Shown here piece by piece: positions 20,701 through 28,023 of a stretch of 64,000 bases of DNA (its first letter is position 1; each line of letters starts with the position of its first letter). The position numbers and the translations under genes are program-made. The stretch covers positions 1,972,001 to 2,036,000 of the forward strand of contig NZ_CP019609.1 of the NCBI RefSeq assembly GCF_001998885.1, given 5' to 3'. The notes below the pieces were generated by a model. That model worked only from the letters and a program-made list of their open reading frames with translations. It did no database searches and was not told the origin of the DNA. The DNA is from Vagococcus penaei (GTDB taxonomy: Bacteria; Bacillota; Bacilli; Lactobacillales; Vagococcaceae).

Positions 20701-21498
20701 TTAATAACAACGAATTCTGTACCAAATCCACAAAAACTAAAAGAGATTACAGATCGTTTGAATTTTGTTTATCCAGATGAAGCAGCAACTTTAACAACAA
20801 GTTATCAAGCTGTATCAGAAATTAAACGTGTGTTTGAAGATCCAGATGATCATGATTTACCATTACTTGATCTGACCCTCACACGACACGAGCGTCCAAC
20901 AGAAGGTTATCGTTATGTGACCGATGAATTAGCCACACCAACATTTATGACTGTTGAAACAGAGCCAAGTGCTGCTCAAATTGGTACGGCGACTCATCTG
21001 TTAATGCAGTTGATACCATTAGATAAAAAACCAACACGCAAAGATTTTATCCAATTATTAGATCGCTTAGTTGAAGATGGCTTAATTGAAAAATCAGTGG
21101 CCGATGCAATCGATTGTGAGCATTTAGTCCCTTTTTTCACGACGGAATTTGGCGAGTCGTTGCTTAAACATCATCAACAAGTAAAAAGGGAACAACCATT
21201 TTCATTATTATTAAAAGCAAGTCAATTATTTGATAATGGATCAGATGACTCAGAAGATACGGTTTTAGTCCATGGAATTATTGATGGGTATTATCAAAAT
21301 GGTTCGGAGGTTGTTTTATATGATTTCAAAACGGATTATGTGTCCAAACAAGTCACAGAAAAAGAATTGACGGCTATCAAGAAGAGGTACCAAGGCCAAC
21401 TTAATTTATATAAACTTGCCTTAACTGAAGTCCTCAATCAACCAGTGACTCAAGTTAAATTAATTTTACTTGGGCCGATGTTAATTTTAGATAGTTGA
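17737..21498 (+). CDS. rexA: ATP-dependent helicase/nuclease subunit RexA (AddA type)
   Basis: This is the UvrD-like helicase and nuclease subunit of the break-resection complex. Its 1253 residues include Walker A SASAGSGKTTVLVERV (about 31-46), helicase motif Ia with TYTEAAAKEMK, Walker B LVDEYQDIN (about 410-418), motif III GDVKQSIYAFR, motif V VRVMTIHASKGLEFPVV (about 797-813) and motif VI YVALTRAEQ. The C-terminal nuclease has VLYDFKTDYV (about 1193-1202). GGAGG lies upstream inside rexB. The 8-base overlap implies translational coupling and equal subunit synthesis. Confidence 0.96.
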   Translation: MSNIPIKPANSQFTDEQWRSVYDGGNNLLISASAGSGKTTVLVERVIQKIKQGVGIDELLIVTYTEAAAKEMKARIQVAIQESVNQESDVEQKQHLVRQLSLLPTANISTLHAFCLQVIRKYYYLIDIDPVFRLLTDETENMLLMEDVWFDLREELYGKEEEIFYHLTENFSNDRSDDGLTRLIFSLQTFARANPDPVSWLDSLANQYRIDSPNLADVPLYQTKIKPSLKEELLRTATQLRQNFQLIEGEPDFDKTIKILQEDIVRVQYLQGLVETDACDELYQVFQTMKFSRIAGPSKKTSSPEIMETYEQVKLARKQCKEAIEGLGQQYFAHSPAKILDLMLKAYPLVKEMSRVAKEFMQAFRQSKSQKNLVDFNDLEHFTLAILANNTTGEWVGTEASTYYRQKFKEILVDEYQDINQLQESILYWLRQPDAEQGNFFMVGDVKQSIYAFRLADPTLFIDKYTTYANEIGGRRIILAENFRSRSQVLDFTNYVFMQLMTHDLGQIDYDENAKLITGFTAYPEEANYETEIMIYESETEDEETDSIETLDFVIDDKTEGELLLIGLKIKELIAQEYPIYRKKLKQSTPLTYKDIVLLTPTKKNNLVILDVFKRLGIPLFVNDTQNYFQATEIKVMVALLQMIDNPYQDISVAAVLRSPIVGLQENDLALLRTFQPKGYFYDSVLAYLAQEEQITETFERIHYFIEQFNHWREVARRESLATLIWKIYQETGFLDYVGGMPSGRQRQANLHALYERASAYENMNFKGLFQFVRLIEKMQEKDRDLAEPNQLNEDEDAVRVMTIHASKGLEFPVVFVLDLAKQFNLQDINQTRFIFDEHLGAGIKYLDSDQRVNYQTLPYSVLREEKKKKLLAEEMRKLYVALTRAEQKLFLVGSYKNKEVALTRWQKQLVSETVAIDAPTKLVHRSLMDWIGMSLVRHPNIQKEYPEIDVLVNQTLGKHPMTCQLTFYQKDVLLEQASHVTHEVVSDLITTNSVPNPQKLKEITDRLNFVYPDEAATLTTSYQAVSEIKRVFEDPDDHDLPLLDLTLTRHERPTEGYRYVTDELATPTFMTVETEPSAAQIGTATHLLMQLIPLDKKPTRKDFIQLLDRLVEDGLIEKSVADAIDCEHLVPFFTTEFGESLLKHHQQVKREQPFSLLLKASQLFDNGSDDSEDTVLVHGIIDGYYQNGSEVVLYDFKTDYVSKQVTEKELTAIKKRYQGQLNLYKLALTEVLNQPVTQVKLILLGPMLILDS

Positions 21499-21575
21499 TA
21501 GTGGTTTTATTATCTAGAATCGTAGTCAATAACTAATAAATATGCTACAATTTATGAAAAGAGAGGTGTGAAAAT

Positions 21576-22334
21576 ATGTATAAAACAACGGCAGAATTAA
21601 AGAATGAAGTAAAAGATGCTTTAAGAGGGCGCTGGAGTTCAGCGATTAAATTAAGTTTAGTGCCAATTGTTTTTCAAATTATTGCGATATGGTTTCTTTA
21701 TCTTGTACTCGGGACAATAGTCTATTTTGTTCAAAAATATTTAGGTGGTAGTTCAATGGATACCTATATATCGGCTAATAACAATTCGTCAGGTAATGGT
21801 CCAGGTAGCTATATTCTAAATTTCCTCTTAACCTTCTTAACATTGGGTGTGTCCTTTACATTTCTAGATGTTCTTAGACAGGGGAAAAAGGCTGATATGA
21901 GTTTTAAACAAGCTTTTCGATTGTTTAATGGTGTTGACTTTGTCCCAATTTTTTTAATTAATATATTGATGTATATTTTCCAAACCCTTTGGAGTATGCT
22001 ATTTATTATCCCAGGTATTGTTAAAACCTATGCTTATTCACAATCTAATTTTATTTATAAGGACTTGTCTGAGCATAAAGACGTCAGAACGTTAGGCGCA
22101 ACAAGTTTTATTACTGAAAGTCGCCAGTTAATGAATGGTCACAAAGGCCGCTTATTCTGGTTAGATATTACCTTTATTGGTTGGTATTTATTAGTTCCTC
22201 TAACTGGTGGATTGGCAGCATTTTATGTGACACCTTATGTTAGTGCAACCAAAGCAGCTTTTTATAATGATTTATCAAAAGGTAAATATTTAGCACCTGA
22301 AGAAGAATCAAGTGACGAATGGACGAATTTTTAA
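21576..22334 (+). CDS. DUF975 family membrane protein
   Basis: This is a 252-residue polytopic membrane protein of the DUF975 family, function unknown. The N-terminus has the typical MYKTTAELKNEVKDALRGRWSSAI cytoplasmic helix (shown here only as family context). Hydrophobic spans follow at about 25-48, 84-104, 130-155 and 200-225. A conserved PGIVKTYAYSQSNFIYKD segment and GARSFI-like GATSFITESRQLM follow the third span. GAGAGGTG precedes the ATG, and a short terminator follows. Confidence 0.8.
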   Translation: MYKTTAELKNEVKDALRGRWSSAIKLSLVPIVFQIIAIWFLYLVLGTIVYFVQKYLGGSSMDTYISANNNSSGNGPGSYILNFLLTFLTLGVSFTFLDVLRQGKKADMSFKQAFRLFNGVDFVPIFLINILMYIFQTLWSMLFIIPGIVKTYAYSQSNFIYKDLSEHKDVRTLGATSFITESRQLMNGHKGRLFWLDITFIGWYLLVPLTGGLAAFYVTPYVSATKAAFYNDLSKGKYLAPEEESSDEWTNF

Positions 22335-22336
22335 AG

Positions 22337-22362
22337 GATGAGATATTTCTCATTCTTTTTTC
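22337..22362 (+). terminator. Terminator after DUF975 gene
   Basis: GGATGAGA / TCTCATTC hairpin followed by a T run. Confidence 0.7.
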
Positions 22363-22369
22363 ATTGGAT

Positions 22370-22399
22370 TTGAACAGGGAAATCAATTCAATTTAAGAA
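22370..22399 (+). promoter_or_regulatory. Promoter of candidate small RNA
   Basis: TTGAAC (22370-22375), 18 bases, TAAGAA (22394-22399), placed just upstream of the structured segment described next. It lies after the DUF975 terminator, so it is not needed for that gene. Confidence 0.5.
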
Positions 22400-22401
22400 T
22401 T

Positions 22402-22526
22402 TAGGAGTATGATATAAACATACCAATTTTCCCGAATTGGTTTTTCATACTTAACTCCTACCGAGATAGAGAGTAAATAACAACCTTCATTTCCACTAGA
22501 GCGACGGCTTTAGTGGTTTTTTTATG
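22402..22526 (+). ncRNA. Candidate structured small RNA or leader upstream of dinB
   Basis: A segment of about 125 bases with its own promoter and terminator and no reading frame of note. TAGGAGT (22402-22408) pairs with ACTCCTA (22454-22460), and GTATGA (22407-22412) pairs with TCATAC (22445-22450). ACCAATT (22422-22428) pairs with AATTGGT (22435-22441), giving a long interrupted hairpin with a TTCCCG-type apical loop. A purine-rich single-stranded stretch follows, then the terminator CCACTA / TAGTGG (22493-22516) with seven or more T. It matches no RNA family that I recognise (not T-box, 6S, SRP, preQ1, fluoride, SAM or tracrRNA). dinB has a separate -10 at 22537, so this is more likely a free RNA than a leader. 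Confidence 0.5.
22493..22524 (+). terminator. Terminator of the candidate small RNA
   Basis: CCACTAGAGC-loop-GGCTTTAGTGG stem followed by a run of T. Confidence 0.75.
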
Positions 22527-22536
22527 TGATTCTTTA

Positions 22537-22542
22537 TATAAT
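22537..22542 (+). promoter_or_regulatory. -10 box of dinB
   Basis: Perfect TATAAT 30 bases before the dinB start, downstream of the small-RNA terminator. The -35 is poor. No Firmicute LexA box (GAAC-N4-GTTC) is visible nearby, so SOS control is not supported. Confidence 0.5.
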
Positions 22543-22571
22543 AAATGTACCAGATGAAAGGAGATTATCAG

Positions 22572-23714
22572 ATGAGTAGCGACCTAGTTTTTCCATTACA
22601 TAAGGATATATCACGCAAAATTATTCATGTGGACATGGATGCTTTCTTTGCTTCTGTTGAGGAGCGTGACCATCCAGAATTAAAAGGAAAACCTTTAGTG
22701 ATTGCACGTCATCCAAATGAAACAGGCGGACGTGGTGTTGTGACAACGGCTAATTATGAGGCACGGAAATTTGGTATTCATTCAGCAATGAGCGCACACG
22801 AAGCATATGAACGTTGTCCAACTGCTAATTTTGTGCCTGGTAATCTCGCTCATTATGCTGAGGTATCAAAGCAAATTCACGAAATATTTCATCGATACAC
22901 AGATATTGTTGAACCACTTTCTCTAGATGAGGCCTATCTTGATGTGACGATAAATAAAATCAATGCCAAAAGTGCTATCCGTATGGCACGTATGATACAG
23001 TTAGATATCTGGCATGAACTACAGTTAACGTGTTCTGCTGGTGTCAGTTATAATAAATTTTTGGCTAAACTTGCTTCTGATTATGAAAAACCGCATGGCC
23101 TAACCGTCATTTTACCTGAAGATGCCGAAAAATTCTTGAAAAAACTACCAATTGAAGATTTCCACGGCGTCGGAAAAAAAACGGTTCCTAAGATGCAAGA
23201 GATGGGAATTTATACGGGTGAAGATTTATACAATCAAAGCGAAATGACGTTAATTCGTGCCTTTGGTAAAATGGGGTATTCTTTGTACCGGAAAGTTCGT
23301 GGTATCCATGATTCGCCTGTCCAACCTGAACGTGATCGGAAATCAGTTGGTCGGGAAAACACGTATAGGCAAGTGCTCATCTCTGAAGACGAGGTGATTA
23401 GTCAATTACGTCTTCTGGCACAAGCTGTTGACTATGCTTTGGCTAAGAATAATCTACATGGGACGACGGTAGTATTAAAAGTTCGGAATAAAAATTTTGA
23501 GACCTTTACGCGTCGAATCACTTTACCAGATTATGTGTCAAAAAAAGAAGACCTTTATTTTTATGCAAAGCAGCTATGGGAAGAATTTGATGATAGTGTC
23601 ATTCAAGGAATTCGACTCTTAGGGATCACGGTAACAAATTTAGCATCGATTGAATTTGAGTTAATTAAATTGCCATTATGGCAAAAAGAAAAACCAGAAG
23701 ATACGACGTCATAA
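22572..23714 (+). CDS. dinB: DNA polymerase IV (Y family)
   Basis: This is a translesion DNA polymerase of 380 residues. The palm motif HVDMDAFFASVEERD (about 18-32) and catalytic SLDEAYLDV (about 116-124) supply the three carboxylates. CSAGVSYNKFLAKLASDYEKP is the Y-family fingers/palm signature, followed by a helix-hairpin-helix region (FHGVGKKTVPKMQEMG) and the little-finger domain. ATG 22572 has AAAGGAG 9 bases upstream. An in-frame ATG at 22545 would include that site and falls at the likely transcript start. No clear beta-clamp peptide could be assigned at the C-terminus. Confidence 0.95.
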   Translation: MSSDLVFPLHKDISRKIIHVDMDAFFASVEERDHPELKGKPLVIARHPNETGGRGVVTTANYEARKFGIHSAMSAHEAYERCPTANFVPGNLAHYAEVSKQIHEIFHRYTDIVEPLSLDEAYLDVTINKINAKSAIRMARMIQLDIWHELQLTCSAGVSYNKFLAKLASDYEKPHGLTVILPEDAEKFLKKLPIEDFHGVGKKTVPKMQEMGIYTGEDLYNQSEMTLIRAFGKMGYSLYRKVRGIHDSPVQPERDRKSVGRENTYRQVLISEDEVISQLRLLAQAVDYALAKNNLHGTTVVLKVRNKNFETFTRRITLPDYVSKKEDLYFYAKQLWEEFDDSVIQGIRLLGITVTNLASIEFELIKLPLWQKEKPEDTTS

Positions 23715-23743
23715 GTGACGAAGTTCATCTTCTGGTTTTTTTA
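23688..23743. terminator. Terminator between dinB and telA, overlapping the end of dinB
   Basis: AAAACCAGAAGAT / ATCTTCTGGTTTT with A on one side and T on the other. The 5' arm is inside the last dinB codons. It can serve both convergent units. Confidence 0.85.
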
Positions 23744-23753
23744 TTCTTATGGA

Positions 23754-24935
23754 TTATTGTTTAGTCATTTCCAATAAGCGTACTTTTAAATCTTCTTCCA
23801 TTGTTGCTAACTCTAGTTCAGCATTACGACGCTTTTCTTTTCCTTCTTTTTGGATCCGTAATGTTTCTTGAATTGTTTCAATCAAATCATTTTGAGTTTT
23901 TTGTAAAGTATCGATATCGACAATGCCACGTTCATTTTCTTCAGCAACTTCAATTGCCGAAAGTTTCAACATTTCTGAATTACGTGTGAGTAACTCATTT
24001 GTAGTATCTGATACTTGTCGTTGAGCCGTAACTGCATCTTTTTGACGTAAAATAGTTAAGGCAATAGCCACTTGGTTTTTCCAAAGTGGAATAGCAGTGT
24101 TAATTGATGCTTGAATTTTTTCAGCTAGAGCTTGGTTCGTATTTTGAATTAAACGAATTTGTGGTGCTTGTTGAATCGTGATTTGGCGCGCTAATTTCAA
24201 ATCATGCGTGCGTTTTTCTAGTCGATCAACAAATTGATTTAAGTCACTAACAATTTGGGCATCCATTTGGTCACCTGTTTGTTGTGCTTTTTGAATAGCT
24301 TCAGGGATAGTCACAGTTTGTAGTTCTTCAATTTTTAATTCCCCAGCAGCAATGTAAATATTTAAAGCATCAAAATAATCTTTATTTTTGTCATATAGCT
24401 GTTCTAACATAGCATTGTCTTGTAATAAGCCATCTTTTTCGCGGTCTAATTTTATCGCGATTTTATCAATTTGGGCACCAATTTTTTGATATTTAGCCGT
24501 TGTTTCATAGATAGATTGTTTGACTTTACCAAAAATACGTTTAAAGACATTAGAGTCACGAGCCTCTAATTCAGTTGGACTAGCTTCATTTAAGCGGTAC
24601 ATTAAATCAGTTAAAGTATCACCCATGGGGCCGATATCCTGTGCCTGAACATGATTTAACATAGTGTGCGAAAATTCACTCAATTTTTGTTGGGCAGCAG
24701 CACCATAACTCAATACAGATTGGCTATTAGACGTATCAATTTGTTGTGCAAGATTTTTGGCCTGTGCTTGACGTTCTTCTGATAATTTATCAATCATGCG
24801 AGTAGCACTATTATCAGCCATAGGTGTTGATTGGTTTTGGATTTCCGGGCTAGTTGGCAAATCAAATGGATTGCTTAGTAGGTCATCAAGTGTATTCGAT
24901 GATTGTTCTGTCATTGGTTTTAATTCGTCGGTCAT
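23754..24935 (-). CDS. telA: Toxic anion resistance protein, TelA/KlaA family
   Basis: This is a 393-residue soluble, mostly helical protein of the TelA family. Family members are annotated for tellurite or toxic-anion resistance, and relatives affect cell-envelope stress tolerance; the mechanism is unknown. The N-terminal 60 residues are low complexity (Pro/Ser/Asn/Gln), and the rest shows long heptad-rich helices ([21 protein letters not shown] and [20 protein letters not shown] are typical). The ATG overlaps the xpaC stop (ATGA at 24932-24935), so the pair is translationally coupled. Confidence 0.88.
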   Translation of the reverse strand: MTDELKPMTEQSSNTLDDLLSNPFDLPTSPEIQNQSTPMADNSATRMIDKLSEERQAQAKNLAQQIDTSNSQSVLSYGAAAQQKLSEFSHTMLNHVQAQDIGPMGDTLTDLMYRLNEASPTELEARDSNVFKRIFGKVKQSIYETTAKYQKIGAQIDKIAIKLDREKDGLLQDNAMLEQLYDKNKDYFDALNIYIAAGELKIEELQTVTIPEAIQKAQQTGDQMDAQIVSDLNQFVDRLEKRTHDLKLARQITIQQAPQIRLIQNTNQALAEKIQASINTAIPLWKNQVAIALTILRQKDAVTAQRQVSDTTNELLTRNSEMLKLSAIEVAEENERGIVDIDTLQKTQNDLIETIQETLRIQKEGKEKRRNAELELATMEEDLKVRLLEMTKQ

Positions 24936-25645
24936 TGTACATCTTCTCCTTTATTTAAATCGTTTAAATTTTTTTCTTTAGCTGTTCTTTCCGCATTTTG
25001 TTGAGCAAGTTTAATTTCAAGATCTAAATCCTCTAAATCATCTTTTACGAGATTATTATAATCATCTACAATTAAAGTTGACATACTTTCAATCGTTCCA
25101 ACACATTTAGTCAAGGCATCATAAGTTTGTTTATTTTTGATATCATGATTATTAATTTCAACATAACGATTGGTTAATTCAACAATGTTTGGTAAATGCG
25201 TGTAAAGGAAATCATTCGCTTGATGTAGTTTTTGCGGTTTCTTGACTAACTCCTTAAACACTGCTTTTGAGGCTTTAACCGTCTGATATTTTAAGTCAAT
25301 AGTACGTAATTTTGTAACATCCGTCATATTTTTTTCTAAAGTAACAATTTGTTCTTTTGTTTCTGCCATAGTTTGACGGAAAAACTTTATTTCGCTATCA
25401 CTCATACCAATTTCAGAATAATGTTCTTCCTTATTACGTGATAGACTAGGTAATTTTTGTTGCTCCAATCGGCGACGTCGACGTTTTTTCGACCAGTTGA
25501 CAACTAACCAAATAGCAGAGATAAAAAAGGCTAGCGAAAACAATCCTCCTACAATACTATCGTCAAACATCTGTCCTAAGATTAATCCAAGGACCATAAC
25601 AATTGTTAATAAACCAATTAATGATTTTTTCTTCATTTGCTTCAC
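24932..25645 (-). CDS. xpaC: XpaC family protein (5-bromo-4-chloroindolyl phosphate hydrolysis)
   Basis: This is a 237-residue protein with two adjacent N-terminal membrane spans (about 8-24 and 30-49), a basic stop-transfer ([12 protein letters not shown]) and a long helical cytoplasmic region. It belongs to the XpaC family, named for hydrolysis of an indolyl phosphate dye, though true phosphatase activity is doubtful. xpaC and telA form a conserved pair in Firmicutes, so a membrane anchor plus soluble helical partner is the simplest model. GGAGTG precedes the ATG at 25645. Confidence 0.85.
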   Translation of the reverse strand: MKQMKKKSLIGLLTIVMVLGLILGQMFDDSIVGGLFSLAFFISAIWLVVNWSKKRRRRRLEQQKLPSLSRNKEEHYSEIGMSDSEIKFFRQTMAETKEQIVTLEKNMTDVTKLRTIDLKYQTVKASKAVFKELVKKPQKLHQANDFLYTHLPNIVELTNRYVEINNHDIKNKQTYDALTKCVGTIESMSTLIVDDYNNLVKDDLEDLDLEIKLAQQNAERTAKEKNLNDLNKGEDVQ

Positions 25646-25818
25646 TCCTAAATTTAAATTATTAAGCTCATGTGCTGTATAAAATTATAGTACCACACTC
25701 TCTATTTTTACATATCAGTCGAAAGGACGATTTTTAACTAGGTCAACAATAGGATTGAAAAGCCTTGTAATTAACGGTATCATAATCTTAACACATTTTA
25801 TTTGATAGGAGAAAAAGT

Positions 25819-26370
25819 ATGATGGATAAATTCAAAGAGATTACGACAAAGCGTGAAGAAATTTACAATGGAAAAATTATTCAAGTTGTGGTCGATGATG
25901 TGACATTACCTAATGGTCAGACATCTAAGCGAGAACTCGTGTTTCATCAAGGAGCAGTAGGTATTTTAGCTGTAACACCTGAAGATAAAATAGTTTTAGT
26001 GAAACAGTACCGTAAGGCCATTGAACGAGCGATTTTAGAAATTCCAGCAGGTAAAATTGAGGCAGATGAGCCTAATCCATTCGTGACAGCCATGCGCGAG
26101 TTAGAAGAAGAAACGGGCTATCAATGTGAGTCAATGAATCGTATGACAAAATTTGTCACATCACCAGGTTTTTCAAATGAATGGATGTACTTATATGAAG
26201 CAAAAGGATTATATAAAGTTGATAATCCGTTACCACAAGATGAAGATGAATTCTTAGAAATTAGCGAAGTAACATTAGATGAAGCAAAAGGCTTAATTGA
26301 AATTGGTGATATTTGTGATGCTAAAACAATTTATGCCATTTTATATTGGAAAATGCAACGCAATCAATAG
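25819..26370 (+). CDS. nudF: ADP-ribose pyrophosphatase (Nudix)
   Basis: This enzyme hydrolyses ADP-ribose to AMP and ribose 5-phosphate. The product has 183 residues. The Nudix box begins GKIEADEP (about 79) and ends RELEEETGY (to about 102), with all box residues present. FHQGAVGILAV and VKQYRKAIERAILEIPAG match the ADP-ribose pyrophosphatase subfamily. Two ATG codons are adjacent (25819 and 25822), and AGGAG is 7 bases before the first. It heads a tight operon with a small membrane protein, mtnN and pncA. Confidence 0.93.
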   Translation: MMDKFKEITTKREEIYNGKIIQVVVDDVTLPNGQTSKRELVFHQGAVGILAVTPEDKIVLVKQYRKAIERAILEIPAGKIEADEPNPFVTAMRELEEETGYQCESMNRMTKFVTSPGFSNEWMYLYEAKGLYKVDNPLPQDEDEFLEISEVTLDEAKGLIEIGDICDAKTIYAILYWKMQRNQ

Positions 26371-26379
26371 AGGTGTGAC

Positions 26380-26592
26380 ATGTATAGGAAAGTAAAAAAT
26401 CAAACGAAGCAAGAGAGCAATTTAAATGAACCGCCAAAAGTGACAAGCAAGGAAGAAACGCAACAAATTTTAACACGGAGTAGTGTTCGAAAATTTAAAC
26501 AAAATAAGAAACGTAATTCATGGCTAAATATGGCTATTTTAATTGTTGTTCTTTTACTAGGAATTACAATTTACGCTGTCTTAAAACTATAA
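26380..26592 (+). CDS. Small membrane protein, unknown function
   Basis: The protein has 70 residues: a charged, Gln/Lys-rich N-terminal half (about 1-47), a basic stretch (VRKFKQNKKRNSW), and one C-terminal membrane span (MAILIVVLLLGITIYAVL, about 51-68). It is predicted to sit in the membrane with the N-terminus inside. AGAGGTG precedes ATG 26380, 9 bases after nudF. I recognise no domain. The tight spacing on both sides supports it as a real gene. Confidence 0.8.
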   Translation: MYRKVKNQTKQESNLNEPPKVTSKEETQQILTRSSVRKFKQNKKRNSWLNMAILIVVLLLGITIYAVLKL

Positions 26593-26608
26593 AGGGAGTC
26601 AGACTAAG

Positions 26609-27298
26609 ATGAAAATTGGAATTATTGGTGCAATGGAAGAAGAAATTGTTCTTTTGAGAGAGCAACTAGTTAATATGAAAGAATGGCAGGAAGCTGGAGC
26701 GAGTTTTTATTCTGGACAGATTGGTGAGCATGAAGTTGTTCTAACACGCTCTGGTATTGGGAAAACACTGGCTGCATTAACAACGACTTTATTATTAAGT
26801 CATTATAAGGTTGATACTATTATTAATACTGGTTCGGCTGGTGGTATCGGTCATGGCTTAGTCATTGGTGATTTAGTAATTTCTAGTAAATTAGCTTATT
26901 TCGATGCTGATGTGACAGCTTTTGGGTATGACTATGGACAAATGCCCCAAATGCCTTTGTATTATGAGGCTGATACAAAATTAGTTGAAGCGACTAAACG
27001 TGCAACATCTGACTTAGATTTAGTCTACTACACGGGATTAATTGTTTCAGGAGACACCTTTGTAAACAATCAATCAAAAATCCAAGAAATTAAAACCCAT
27101 TTTCCTGATGTCTTAGCTAACGAGATGGAAGGTGCAGCCATTGCACAGGTTGCGCATCAATATCGATGTCCTTTCATCATTATTCGAGCAATTAGTGATG
27201 TTGGCGATGAGGAAGCAAGTGTTAATTTTGATGCATTTATTGTTGAAGCTGGTCGTAAATCAGCACAATTAGTATTATCGGTATTAAAGACATTATAA
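26609..27298 (+). CDS. mtnN: 5'-methylthioadenosine/S-adenosylhomocysteine nucleosidase
   Basis: This enzyme cleaves adenine from methylthioadenosine and S-adenosylhomocysteine, serving methyl-cycle detoxification and the path to autoinducer-2. The product has 229 residues. The start MKIGIIGAMEEEI carries the conserved Glu. INTGSAGGIG is the glycine-rich segment, NEMEGAAIAQV (about 171-181) holds the ribose-binding Met-Glu, and AISDVGDEEA (about 195-204) holds the catalytic Asp. AAGGGAG precedes the ATG. pncA follows almost immediately. Confidence 0.96.
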   Translation: MKIGIIGAMEEEIVLLREQLVNMKEWQEAGASFYSGQIGEHEVVLTRSGIGKTLAALTTTLLLSHYKVDTIINTGSAGGIGHGLVIGDLVISSKLAYFDADVTAFGYDYGQMPQMPLYYEADTKLVEATKRATSDLDLVYYTGLIVSGDTFVNNQSKIQEIKTHFPDVLANEMEGAAIAQVAHQYRCPFIIIRAISDVGDEEASVNFDAFIVEAGRKSAQLVLSVLKTL

Positions 27299-27326
27299 TG
27301 TGAGTAATGAAAGGAATGACGTCAAA

Positions 27327-27872
27327 ATGGAAGCCTTACTATCAATTGATTACACATATGATTTTGTTGCGACTGATGGAAAATTAACAACGGGTGAAGA
27401 AGGTCAGTCAATTGAGATGGATTTAGTTGCTCTGACAAAAGAATTTTTGAATCGTGGTGATTATGTCGTTTTTGCGATTGATGGGCATGATCTAAAAGAT
27501 CAGTATCATCCTGAAAATAAATTATTTCCGCCACATAATATTATTGGCTCATCTGGTCGTAAATTATATGGTAGCTTGCAAGATTTATATCAAATTTATG
27601 AAGGACAAGAGACTGTCTATTGGCTTGATAAAAGACGCTACTCGGCTTTTAGTGGGACTGACTTAGATAGTCGCTTGCGAGAAAGAAAAATTAATCGTAT
27701 TCATCTAACTGGTGTATGTACTGATATTTGTGTCTTGCATACAGCAATTGATGCTTATAATTTGGGCTATGACATCGTTATTCATGAGAAGTGTGTCCAA
27801 AGTTTCGATGCTAAAGGACATGAATTTGCAATGAATCATTTCAAAAATATTTTGGGTGCTGAGATTATCTAG
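27327..27872 (+). CDS. pncA: Nicotinamidase / pyrazinamidase family cysteine hydrolase
   Basis: This enzyme probably deamidates nicotinamide to nicotinate for NAD salvage. The product has 181 residues. The catalytic triad is visible: Asp8 in LLSIDYTYDF, Lys at about 101 in WLDKRRYSAF, and Cys at about 135 in GVCTDICVLHTA. ATG 27327 has AAAGGA about 11 bases upstream. A GTG at 27300 is in frame but precedes that site. It ends the nudF operon, grouping ADP-ribose breakdown, adenine release and nicotinamide recovery. Confidence 0.9.
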   Translation: MEALLSIDYTYDFVATDGKLTTGEEGQSIEMDLVALTKEFLNRGDYVVFAIDGHDLKDQYHPENKLFPPHNIIGSSGRKLYGSLQDLYQIYEGQETVYWLDKRRYSAFSGTDLDSRLRERKINRIHLTGVCTDICVLHTAIDAYNLGYDIVIHEKCVQSFDAKGHEFAMNHFKNILGAEII

Positions 27873-27884
27873 TGTTTATTTTTT

Positions 27885-27930
27885 AAGATTTAGAACGATG
27901 TCAAATATATCACCGTTCTAAATCTTTTTT
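27885..27930 (+). terminator. Terminator of the nudF-pncA operon
   Basis: AAGATTTAGAACG / CGTTCTAAATCTT with six T. Confidence 0.88.
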
Positions 27931-28023
27931 AATTATAAATTAGAAGTTAGGTCCTAAGTCCGATAGTCAAAAAACAAACAACTAGGTAAACTAAATGTAA
28001 TGAAAAGTAGAGGAGTTAACAAG

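Noticed and set aside
22545-22571. Nine-codon upstream extension of dinB
   Set aside because: It starts within a few bases of the -10 box and contains the real ribosome site.
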